NCBI GenBank assembly: GCA_003194485.1 | Contig: PQXD01000014.1 | Coordinates: 1 to 38,295 of the forward strand | Origin: Deltaproteobacteria bacterium | GTDB taxonomy: Bacteria > Desulfobacterota > Dissulfuribacteria > Dissulfuribacterales > UBA3076 | DNA: 38,295 nucleotides | Direction of reading: 5' to 3' | Shown: positions 28,042 through 36,141 of the stretch, piece by piece | Position numbering within the stretch: the stretch's first letter is position 1 | How the letters are laid out: each line of letters opens with the position of its first letter | Notes under the pieces: generated by a model | The model's database searches: none | Told to the model about the DNA's origin: nothing | Seen by the model: only the letters and a program-made list of their open reading frames with translations | Made by a program: the position numbers and the translations under genes

Positions 28042-28099
28042 TTATCGGGGCCTGATAACTTGCATGTAATAAGGCGACCAACCTTGAACCTGACAACTT
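28014..28099. repeat. GGTTCAG-type inverted repeat overlapping the end of ackA
   Basis: The left arm 28014-28036 (GAGGTTCAGGGTTCAGGGTT) is complementary to the right arm 28078-28099 (CCAACCTTGAACCTGACAA). The left arm lies inside the ackA reading frame and includes its stop. The unit matches the repeat between rplJ and rplL. A mobile element follows 14 bp later. Confidence 0.7.
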
Positions 28100-28113
28100 A
28101 AATAATTATAGAG

Positions 28114-28503
28114 GTAAATATCCGGTGAACCCGTTATATCCTGCCTTGAAGCGGTTACCTTTTTCCGGGTTTCAAAGCATACTCATTGCATTTTGCAAAG
28201 GCAGTGCAATTTGGCCCGCGATCGAAACCCTGCAAAAGGTAAACCGCTTCTGCGGCAGGGCACGGATGGCAACCGTTCACTAACAGGGGATATTTCTTTG
28301 AACAGTTTAACGGAAGTCCCCGTAGTCTTTCTTGGCTTTTGCTATGGGGAAAACCGCATCGCCGTGAGCGCAGCGTAAGGCGAATGCGGAGGGGGCAGGA
28401 CATCCCCCATGTCAAAAGCCTTAAGAAAACAAGGGGCTGAATGGTGGAAGTGAAAAGAAATATCCCCTGACTGTAAACGGTTACGCGCATACCGAATATT
28501 TAC
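28114..28503. mobile_element. 390-bp composite palindromic MITE, IS66-like ends
   Basis: The left end is identical for 65 bp to the element at 12544, and similarity extends to about 160 bp. The right end ends in ACCGAATATTTAC, the reverse complement of the left terminus with a shorter match than in the other copy. It is flanked by a perfect 8-bp direct repeat TTATAGAG (28106-28113 and 28504-28511). Its right part contains an extra inverted-repeat module (28269-28484). It has no coding capacity. It lies between ackA and the enolase, and its right flank is directly followed by the enolase Shine-Dalgarno. Confidence 0.87.
28269..28484. repeat. Internal second palindromic module of the composite MITE
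   Basis: The termini are G(C/T)AACCGTT(C/T)AC followed within three bases by CAGGGGATATTTCTTT, in inverted orientation at 28269-28299 and about 28454-28484. The interior is also palindromic (TTCTT-GGCTTTTG..ATGGGG against CCCCCATG..CAAAAGCC; CCGCATCGCC against GGCGAATGCGG). The right end again reads GTAA inward. Flanking 8-mers (CACGGATG, GCGCATAC) do not match, so a clean nested insertion is not proven. Confidence 0.65.
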
Positions 28504-28523
28504 TTATAGAGAGGTAAATATAA

Positions 28524-29831
<1,308 letters not shown>

Positions 29832-29867
29832 GCATAGAATACATACATGATCACCAGGGTCGTCCTG

Positions 29868-29933
29868 TGCAAAAATATTGGGTATCGAATCAGGAAAAGG
29901 CCTTGCAAAAATAACGAGGGTATCGGATTACCC
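29868..29933 (+). repeat. Imperfect direct repeat with small hairpin downstream of the enolase
   Basis: TGCAAAAATA..GGGTATCG(A)AT occurs at 29868-29890 and again, slightly altered, at 29904-29928. The second copy ends in a small hairpin GGGTA/TACCC (29918-29933). It may be a pair of binding sites or a duplication footprint. No T run follows, so it is not a clear terminator. Confidence 0.45.
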
Positions 29934-29940
29934 ATAATGC

Positions 29941-30068
29941 AGGACACCAGCCGCAGAAGCGGGTCGCCTTTTGCGGGGTTTCAATCGCGGGCCAAACTGC
30001 ACTTTTTTGGAACTATGCAATAGGTTAGCTTTGAAACCCGAAAAAAAGCGGCCGGTTCAAGGCGGATG
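29941..30068 (-). repeat. Inverted core-only copy of the palindromic element
   Basis: Read on the minus strand, this stretch shows CGCCTTGAA..CGG, TTTTTTCGGGTTTCAAAGC, GTTTGGCCCGCGATTGAAACCC and GCAAAAGGCGACCCGCTTCTGCGGC. These match the hairpin core of the two MITEs at 12571-12690 and 28141-28257. The GTAA termini and an 8-bp duplication are not visible, so it is an old remnant or a related subfamily. It ends 17 bp before the gpmI start. Confidence 0.75.
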
Positions 30069-30085
30069 TTGTACAATAGAATATC

Positions 30086-31597
30086 ATGACTGAAAAGAGA
30101 CCTGTCTGCCTCATAATAATGGACGGCTGGGGCATTGCACCGGCTGATGAGAGAAATGCCCTGGCAAAGGCCCGTACGCCCAATCTTGATAGATATCTAT
30201 CCCGGTTCCCCAATGCGACTTTAAGGGCACACGGCCTTGATGTGGGACTGCCAGAGGGCTATCAGGGCAATTCCGAAGTAGGCCATCTCAACATCGGCGC
30301 AGGCAGGATAATAAAACAGATGATCGTGCGTATCGACAGCGCAATCGAGGATGGGAGCTTCTATGAAAACGAGGTCCTCAGGGGCGCTGTTGATCATTGC
30401 AGAAAAAACGGATCAAACCTTCATCTCATGGGACTCATACAGGATCAGGGTGTACATGCCGTCACACGTCACTGCAACGCACTGCTTATGCTCTGCCGCA
30501 GGATGGATTTCCATAATGTCTATGTCCATGTCTTTTCGGACGGGCGCGATACCCCGCCCAGGTCCGCAGCGGAATATATCAAAGACCTGGAGCAAGGGAT
30601 AAAAAAAGCGGGCAGGGGAAAGATCGGTACGATTATCGGAAGATACTATGCCATGGACCGCGATACGAACTGGGACAGGATAAAGATAGCATACGACGGC
30701 CTCACCAAACCGGAAGGCATTGTCTGCAGGGACTGGAAAGAGGCCGTTGCGAGCGCCTATGCTGCCGGAGAGACGGACGAGTTCATCAGGCCGAGAATAA
30801 TCAACGGGTTTCCGGGGATCAGAGACGGCGATGCAGTGATCAACTTCAACTTCAGGCTCGACCGGGCAAGAGAGATCACGCATGCCTTTACTGATACGGA
30901 TTTCGAGGGATTTGAGAGACGTAAACTCGATATAAAATATGTAGGCTTTACGGATTACTATGATGACGGTGAGTTTGAGATAGCATTTCCTCCGGTGAGG
31001 CATAAGAATATCCTGGGAGAGGTCCTAAGCGACCACGGGCTCAGGCAACTGAGATGTGCAGAGACCGAGAAATACGCACATGTGACCTTCTTTTTTAACG
31101 ATTCGAACGAGACCCCTTTTGAAGGAGAGGACAGGATACTAGTACACTCTCCAAAGGTAGCGACCTATGATCTGCAACCGGAAATGAGCGCTTATGAGGT
31201 AAGAGATAAGCTCCTGGAGGCCATTGCCGCAGACAAGTATGACGTGATTATCTGCAATTTCGCCAACTGCGATATGGTAGGCCATACCGGTGTCTTTGAT
31301 GCGGTCGTCAGGGCAGGGGAAGTTGTGGATGAGTGTGCAGGCGCTGTTGCTGATGCCGTTCTTGCAAAGGGGGGTGCGGTTATCATAACTGCCGACCACG
31401 GAAACGGCGAATGCATGTTGTTGGATGACGGCTCACCCATGACCGCCCATACAACCAACCCGGTCCCTGTAATCATCTGTGGGGCCAGTGATGTTGAGCT
31501 GAGAAAGGACGGCAGGCTTTGTGACCTTGCACCTACTTTGCTTAAGATACTGGGAGTTGAGCAACCTGCGGAGATGACGGGAAAGCCGTTGTTTTAA
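30086..31597 (+). CDS. gpmI: 2,3-bisphosphoglycerate-independent phosphoglycerate mutase
   Basis: GpmI interconverts 3- and 2-phosphoglycerate with two metal ions and a phosphoserine intermediate. The 503-residue protein shows LIIMDGWG (metal Asp13), YQGNSEVGH with the catalytic Ser63, HVFSDGRDTPPRS, GRYYAMDRDTNWDR, NFRLDRARE, FANCDMVGHTG and TADHGNGE. Length is slightly below the usual 510. The ATG has no visible Shine-Dalgarno; a TACAAT hexamer at 30072-30077 lies only 8 bp upstream, so a leaderless transcript is possible. It follows the enolase, its neighbour in glycolysis. Confidence 0.97.
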   Translation: MTEKRPVCLIIMDGWGIAPADERNALAKARTPNLDRYLSRFPNATLRAHGLDVGLPEGYQGNSEVGHLNIGAGRIIKQMIVRIDSAIEDGSFYENEVLRGAVDHCRKNGSNLHLMGLIQDQGVHAVTRHCNALLMLCRRMDFHNVYVHVFSDGRDTPPRSAAEYIKDLEQGIKKAGRGKIGTIIGRYYAMDRDTNWDRIKIAYDGLTKPEGIVCRDWKEAVASAYAAGETDEFIRPRIINGFPGIRDGDAVINFNFRLDRAREITHAFTDTDFEGFERRKLDIKYVGFTDYYDDGEFEIAFPPVRHKNILGEVLSDHGLRQLRCAETEKYAHVTFFFNDSNETPFEGEDRILVHSPKVATYDLQPEMSAYEVRDKLLEAIAADKYDVIICNFANCDMVGHTGVFDAVVRAGEVVDECAGAVADAVLAKGGAVIITADHGNGECMLLDDGSPMTAHTTNPVPVIICGASDVELRKDGRLCDLAPTLLKILGVEQPAEMTGKPLF

Positions 31598-31618
31598 ATA
31601 TATTAAAATAATTGCTCT

Positions 31619-31648
31619 GGTTCACGGTTCCAAGGTTCACAGTTCAGG
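31619..31648. repeat. GGTTCAC-type repeat arm (left of the DUF2283 locus)
   Basis: GGTTCACGGTTCCAAGGTTC and its continuation form a period-7/8 arm. The best complementary arm lies about 800 bp away at 32434-32474, on the other side of the TGA-interrupted gene and the DUF2283 gene. Between this arm and that locus, 31650-31866 holds no gene that I can support. Confidence 0.6.
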
Positions 31649-31866
31649 CCTGCCCTGGTGCGACGTAACGTGCGATTCAACACGGTTCTTCTAGGCACTA
31701 CATCCAAGGATTCTATGAAAAGGACTGCTAAACCAGGTCTGGGCCAGGGGTTAGAGAGCGATGAAAATTGAACGTTTTGAAGATATTTAGGCACGCCCGC
31801 CTCGCCTGAGCTCGCGATGGCGGGGGCCTGGCAACTCGTGCATTATTCGTGGAAAGTGACATAAGT

Positions 31867-32181
31867 ATGCATATATTTTGTGATAGCAACGGACGACGAA
31901 TTCGATTATCAGACGAACGGAAAGAACATTTGGAATCCGAACACCCTGAGATGGAAAATCAAATTGACCGTATAGCCTTGACGCTGCTTGCGCCAGACTG
32001 AATTATCAGATCAAGAACTGATGATGAGGTTGAACTTCACTATAGATTCTTTGAAACTACACCAGTAACCAGAAAGCACCTTTGTGTTGTTGTCAAGTCA
32101 TCCGCTGCTGATTCGTTTATTATCACGGTATATTTCACCGATAGCGTCAAGAAAGGAGATGTCTTATGGGAGAAGAAATAA
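31867..32181 (+). pseudogene. Small gene interrupted by one in-frame TGA, partner of the DUF2283 gene
   Basis: From ATG 31867 the frame reads MHIFCDSNGRRIRLSDERKE and continues through a single TGA at codon 45 (31999-32001), in the context APD-stop-IIRSR. It then reads VELHYRFFETTPVTRKHLCVVVK, FIITVYFTD and KKGDVLW to TAA at 32181. As one 104-residue chain this matches, from memory, a small conserved family (HPEM..PD.I..S..YR.Y..VVVK..F..T.YFTD..K.G..LW), often encoded beside DUF2283 and possibly toxin- or nuclease-like. The TGA sits where Trp is plausible. The end overlaps the DUF2283 start by 16 bases. It may be inactivated or depend on read-through. Confidence 0.75.
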
Positions 32182-32381
32182 GGGTATGGTATGATCAGGA
32201 AGGCGATTATTTAGAAGTGATCTTTGATCGAAAGAAGGGATTCTTTCGTGAAACAGAGATCGACGCTGTTATGGAAAAGGTCGACGAAGATGGGAACATA
32301 TTGGGCTTTTCGATATTGAAGGTAAGTGCACTAAAGGGTCAACAGCCTCTGTCCGTCGCATTGCGCAGACAGACCGCATAA
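32166..32381 (+). CDS. DUF2283 family small protein
   Basis: The 71-residue protein begins MGEEIRVWYDQEGDYLEVIF, the typical DUF2283 start (Y-D-x-E-x-D-x-L-x-I-x-F), followed by GFFRETEIDAVMEKVDEDGNILGFSIL. Function is unknown; such proteins are often in two-gene cassettes with the small protein encoded just upstream, suggestive of a toxin-antitoxin-like pair (inference). AAGGAGATG lies upstream of the ATG. It overlaps the interrupted upstream gene by 16 bases, so the two were translationally coupled. Confidence 0.85.
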   Translation: MGEEIRVWYDQEGDYLEVIFDRKKGFFRETEIDAVMEKVDEDGNILGFSILKVSALKGQQPLSVALRRQTA

Positions 32382-32433
32382 CCAAACTAATAAGGATTGA
32401 GTCGGTCCTGGGAGAAGGTTAGCGAAAAAAGTA

Positions 32434-32474
32434 ACCCTGAACGGTGAACCCTGAACCATTGAACCCGTGAACGG
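32434..32474. repeat. GGTTCA-type repeat arm, reverse orientation (right of the DUF2283 locus)
   Basis: CCTGAACGG/TGAACC/CTGAACC/TTGAACCCGTGAACGG units are the reverse complement of the arm at 31619-31648. Together they bracket the interrupted gene and DUF2283. From here to 33047 I see no gene; the gap holds only the TAGTTGAG hairpin (32724-32877) and the palindrome at 32985. Confidence 0.65.
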
Positions 32475-32723
32475 TTAGAGATAAGGCCCTGGAGCATGCC
32501 GTTTTTTTTCACTCTTTCCGGGTCCCATAGAGCTGACTCACCTGTCACCTCTTTCTTTCAGTCCGGTGACAATTCATGACCATTGAGGCCGCAAATTGGG
32601 CAGCTCTTTGTGCCGATGATTATTCATTCCGGCTACCCATTATTATAAATTTGCTACTTTGTTCTCTACTTTTCTTAGCCTTAAAACAATATCTGCCGTT
32701 ATCGCCTTATCCAGACCTCGTTA

Positions 32724-32877
32724 AGTAGTTGAGTAGTTGATTAGTTAAGTGGTTATTATTGTATGAATTTATATCGTTTGCACAAAAATTGGACACTTGA
32801 TGTAGTTGAAAATCTAATATACTGATTTAACATGCTTATTTTTCGACTCAACGACTCAACGACTCAACTATTTGACG
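32724..32877. repeat. Period-8 inverted repeat (AGTTGAGT / CGACTCAA)
   Basis: The left arm 32724-32753 has AGTTGAGT, AGTTGATT, AGTTAAGT in tandem. The right arm 32844-32877 has three perfect CGACTCAA octamers, then CTATTTGACG, in approximate reverse complement. The loop is about 90 bp and AT-rich. The architecture is the same as in the other short-period hairpins, with a different unit. Confidence 0.8.
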
Positions 32878-32984
32878 ATCTCTGTTATCCTTTTTAATTC
32901 GTTCCATCTCCTGAGCAATCTTTGCCATTTGTGAACGATATTAAGCTTGGCAACGTATTAATAGAGTGCTATTTTGAGTAGCCT

Positions 32985-33015
32985 GGTAATTAAAAATGGT
33001 ACCAAATTGATTACC
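32985..33015. promoter_or_regulatory. Operator-like palindrome upstream of the AAA ATPase gene
   Basis: GGTAAT (32985-32990) and ATTACC (33010-33015) flank a central perfect palindrome TGGTACCA (32997-33004). It lies 32 bp before the ATG at 33048, a position suited to an operator. The binding protein is unknown. Confidence 0.4.
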
Positions 33016-33047
33016 GTTGGAATTAATGTCCGCAAAAAGAAGAAACC

Positions 33048-34454
33048 ATGCCCGACCTTCTGTTATTTAATCCCTGGTGGGAAAATCCTGAAAGCATCGA
33101 ATCAGATCGATATCTTTCTGCCTATCAGCAATCCTTGATTCAGTGGCGGCCGAACATCCTGAATGAATTTGATTTCAATCAAGACGCTGTCTATACCCTT
33201 CGTGGCCCTCGTCAGGTAGGAAAAACGACCCTGACAAAACTCATCATTCACAATCTTATAAAATCAGGCGTGCCTCCAAGAGCCATTTTTTATTATTCCT
33301 GCGATCTGATTCCCGGCACCGACGAAGTATTCGAGCTTCTCAGGCAATACCATGAATTTTCCCAGCCACTCAAGTTCAAGAGGCGGTACGTTTTCCTGGA
33401 TGAGATTTCCCTGGTCCCTGAATGGCAGTATGCTGTTAAACAGGCCATTGACCTTGGATGGGGCCAAGCCACAACCTTCTTATTCACGGGTTCCTCCGCG
33501 GTAGATATTAAACGGGGAGCAGAAAGACTTCCAGGCCGTCGTGGGAGAATTCCCTTCCCAGACAAGGTCCTGTTGCCCATGAACTTTGCCGAATTTGTTG
33601 AAAAATGCTCTGATTTATCCCTCTCCATGACCAAGCCATCCTTCAGCAAACTCCTGGGAGATCTTGATGAGATTAAGAAACTTAAGTCACAGACCAATGT
33701 TTTTCTCCCAAGATTGTCCTCTCTTTTAACCGATTTTCTCAAGGTAGGCGGGTTCCCTTTGGCTGTAGAGCAGTTTTTGAGGGCAGGATCACTTTCTGAG
33801 GATATACTCGAAATCTACTTGACCGTAATTCGATCCGATTTTGAAAAGATAAAAAAAAGCCGAATCCTCCTCCGGCAAGTTATGATCAGAATCCTGTCGA
33901 TCTCAGGAACCCCTGCCAGTTGGCAGAGCCTGGCCAGGCCGATTGATACCCCGTCCTACAGAACTGTCCGGGAATACAGTGAGCTCCTATCCGACTCCTT
34001 TCTGATGGCCATACTTTATTTTCTGGAAAAGAACAAGAAATTGGCCAATCCCAATAAGGGCAAGAAATTTTATTTCTCCGACCCTTTGATCCTAAACCTC
34101 GCCGGTCGCGAGGCAGGCGTTCCTATGCTCCAGGACCTCGGCAAAGCCGTGGAAGCTGTAATGGCTATCCATCTGATCAGGAAATTTGAAAAGCGGATTT
34201 TTGAGGGTCTTGGCAACATCGAAAAAATTTTCTACTGGAAATCTACCAGAGGCAAAGAAGTTGATTTCGTGATCCTCCACGAGGACAGCTTTATTCCGGT
34301 GGAAGTCAAATTCCAGGGTATTATTACCCCCATTGATTATTCTGCCATGAAGAGAGCTTTCGGCAGGGGCATTCTGGTTACCAAAGATATGTTCTTCCGC
34401 GATAACCAGATTGTCGGGATTCCGGCACCCGTGTTTCTGCTCCTTTTGGAGTAA
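33048..34454 (+). CDS. AAA ATPase with DUF4143 C-terminal domain
   Basis: This 468-residue protein belongs to the AAA_14/DUF4143 family, mobile, patchily distributed ATPases of unknown role. The Walker A motif is GPRQVGKTT (residues 53-61), Walker B is YVFLDEI (114-120) and a sensor-like FTGSSA follows. The C-terminal DUF4143 part contains GKEVDFVI..IPVEVKF, resembling the D-x(n)-E-x-K core of PD-(D/E)xK nucleases. The start has only a weak AAGAAG upstream. It stands alone between repeat-rich intergenic regions, next to the DUF2283 locus, consistent with an acquired accessory island; a toxin or defence role would be speculation. Confidence 0.88.
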   Translation: MPDLLLFNPWWENPESIESDRYLSAYQQSLIQWRPNILNEFDFNQDAVYTLRGPRQVGKTTLTKLIIHNLIKSGVPPRAIFYYSCDLIPGTDEVFELLRQYHEFSQPLKFKRRYVFLDEISLVPEWQYAVKQAIDLGWGQATTFLFTGSSAVDIKRGAERLPGRRGRIPFPDKVLLPMNFAEFVEKCSDLSLSMTKPSFSKLLGDLDEIKKLKSQTNVFLPRLSSLLTDFLKVGGFPLAVEQFLRAGSLSEDILEIYLTVIRSDFEKIKKSRILLRQVMIRILSISGTPASWQSLARPIDTPSYRTVREYSELLSDSFLMAILYFLEKNKKLANPNKGKKFYFSDPLILNLAGREAGVPMLQDLGKAVEAVMAIHLIRKFEKRIFEGLGNIEKIFYWKSTRGKEVDFVILHEDSFIPVEVKFQGIITPIDYSAMKRAFGRGILVTKDMFFRDNQIVGIPAPVFLLLLE

Positions 34455-34603
34455 TAGTTCAGCTCATCTTTTGAAAAGCGTATCCACCGCCCGCTTTGCT
34501 CAAGGCGCAGAGATCGCGGATTGCTCTTCCAGGGCCATGACAAGGATGATATTGCAAGGCATTATAACATGGACGTCCCCTTCTTTCCCGTCCTTTAAGG
34601 ATT

Positions 34604-34628
34604 TGATTCCCCGCTTATTGGGGAATCA
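34604..34628. terminator. Hairpin between the convergent ATPase and cytochrome genes
   Basis: A perfect 9-bp stem TGATTCCCC (34604-34612) / GGGGAATCA (34620-34628) with a 7-nt loop lies between two converging genes. No T run follows on either strand, so intrinsic termination is possible but not certain. Confidence 0.5.
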
Positions 34629-34662
34629 GGCCTTTATCAAGACCTGGCCCTGATTAACTTAA

Positions 34663-34737
34663 TTAATTCTTCTGGGTATGGCAGTAGAAGCAGCCTTTAT
34701 CATCTCCTCCGCCACCTGCCTGTTGTGCTACATAATC
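34663..34737 (-). pseudogene. Stranded C-terminal haem segment of the downstream cytochrome
   Basis: Directly after the TGA at 34738-34740 the same frame stays open for 24 codons to TAA at 34663-34665. It encodes DYVAQQAGGGGDDKG, then CFYCH and TQKN. This aligns with the end of the upstream paralogue (DYSLMDAG...GGCFICHTTK). It is the natural last haem site of the protein at 34738-35808, now beyond a stop. Confidence 0.85.
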
Positions 34738-35808
34738 TCACCTGAGCAAATCAGGATAGGGTGAACCATGAGGCCTGTGACAGGAAAGGCACATAACAAA
34801 GTCCGTGCCGGGGGTAACGGTTCCGTCAGGTGTCCCGTCTACGGTTGGACTGGCTACCGGAGAAAGCGGGTCATATAGGTGGCTTGAGCCTCCTGTATCT
34901 GCATATTCCGAACCTGCTGTATCTGGAATAACGGCGTCAGAAGGATGACGGATCCAGGAAACACCACTTTTTTGTGTATGAAATTTTAGATGGCAACCCC
35001 CATAAAAAGCGGTCGTTGTGGGGGTTGCATTTAAAAGTCCCCCGCTTGCGGAGCCCAGATACTCATTGTGATTGTTAGCCTGACCTTGAGCAAGACTTGG
35101 CTGACCTGCCTCCCAAAGACCGTGTTCATAGCCTTTAACTCCATATTCCCAATGTCCTGAGAGAAAACGATACCAGCCCTGGTCTATGGTTGTTACGAGC
35201 CCCCCTTGACCATTTGGATGGTCGTTGGCATGATGTCTTACATTTAGATGGCAGCCCTCACAGCCATATTTGCCTGGAAGATTGTAGCCCATATCAGGGC
35301 CAGTAAAAGGTTCACTTAAATTTTGATGGCAAGAATTCTCTACACCACCACAGCTTAAAATAGTATTCCCGGGAGCGTTATTAGTACCATCTGGGCCAAA
35401 ATATTGGTCTCCCTCATGTAAAAATACATTGTGCCCCTTTGTATCATCGGCATCCCCGTCTGGGCTTACCCACCAGAAGTTTCCATCAGCCAGGTATGAG
35501 CTAGGTTCACCACCTGTGTAAAGCACCACTGGAACCTTACAGCCATCTAAATCATACCAGGTAGAAGAAGTAGCAGAAGAATGGCAGCCCACACAGGCGC
35601 TGGAGCCTGCTTTAGCTAAGAGACGTTTTTTAGGGAGTTTAGATGGATCTCCCCAAGCAGGCTCCCCAGGCTCAGAACCATCAGGCCAAGGTGTCTGGCT
35701 GGCATGCATGGTATGACAGTTTGCGCAAAGTCCTGAAACATGAGCAAAGGCCGAATAGGGCATAAAGACCAGGCCCAAGAAAATGCTAAAGACCACGTAT
35801 TTCTTCAT
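34738..35808 (-). CDS. OmcS-like multihaem cytochrome c, truncated by TGA and missing a haem Cys
   Basis: This is an exported c-type cytochrome of 356 residues. I prefer the ATG at 35808 over one 30 bp upstream because GGAAGGGG lies before it and the protein then starts with a clean signal peptide (MKKYVVFSIFLGLVFMPYSAFA, cleavage after residue 22). Haem motifs are CANCHTMH (28-32), CVGCH (72-76), CEGCH and CLSCHRPHG, plus an odd C-x6-CH (CGGVENSCH). A fourth-site equivalent reads FYGGCHLKFH, where the paralogue has LCAECHGDFH, so the first Cys is Tyr (TAT at 35002-35004). The TGA replaces the Trp of DILRWDY in the paralogue and removes a final CFYCH. Together the defects suggest decay. Confidence 0.85.
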   Translation of the reverse strand: MKKYVVFSIFLGLVFMPYSAFAHVSGLCANCHTMHASQTPWPDGSEPGEPAWGDPSKLPKKRLLAKAGSSACVGCHSSATSSTWYDLDGCKVPVVLYTGGEPSSYLADGNFWWVSPDGDADDTKGHNVFLHEGDQYFGPDGTNNAPGNTILSCGGVENSCHQNLSEPFTGPDMGYNLPGKYGCEGCHLNVRHHANDHPNGQGGLVTTIDQGWYRFLSGHWEYGVKGYEHGLWEAGQPSLAQGQANNHNEYLGSASGGLLNATPTTTAFYGGCHLKFHTQKSGVSWIRHPSDAVIPDTAGSEYADTGGSSHLYDPLSPVASPTVDGTPDGTVTPGTDFVMCLSCHRPHGSPYPDLLR

Positions 35809-36044
35809 TGTTCTTCCCCTTCCTGAATGAGTTGACATACTTTATAGGAAGAAGTGGTGTATATACGCCTTAGTATAAATTTGTGGTGCTAACTAAGTAC
35901 TAAACTTTTATCAGGTTCTGGCAACAAAAACCCAATTTTTGGATAAATTACGAGAATATCAACAAGAAGATGTAAAACCTGAGAAAGATATATAGCCCTC
36001 CTTTTCTTCCCCTATCCATCTTCTCCTCCTTAAACAAATATTAG

Positions 36045-36085
36045 ATACGGATTTATTAGAGGGATTTCCCCTAATAAATCCGTAT
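36045..36085. terminator. Perfect 15-bp inverted repeat between the two cytochrome genes
   Basis: ATACGGATTTATTAG (36045-36059) and CTAATAAATCCGTAT (36071-36085) are exact reverse complements, and the short loop can extend the stem with GGG/CCC. It lies 57 bp past the stop of the upstream minus-strand cytochrome. The stem is AT-rich and lacks a T tail, so it may be a terminator, an mRNA 3'-end stabiliser or a protein site. The rest of 35839-36141 shows no gene. Confidence 0.6.
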
Positions 36086-36141
36086 TCTTAAATAAATGCC
36101 CAAAAGCTAGCCTAATTAATTATTATCTAACTGCACTACTA

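Noticed and set aside
28261-28492. Clean insertion of one MITE into another
   Set aside because: The 8-mers flanking the inner module do not match, so a target duplication cannot be shown.
34738-34740. Simple selenocysteine codon in the cytochrome
   Set aside because: The aligned residue is Trp, not Cys, and I could not find a convincing SECIS hairpin directly after it; kept only as a test within the TGA finding.
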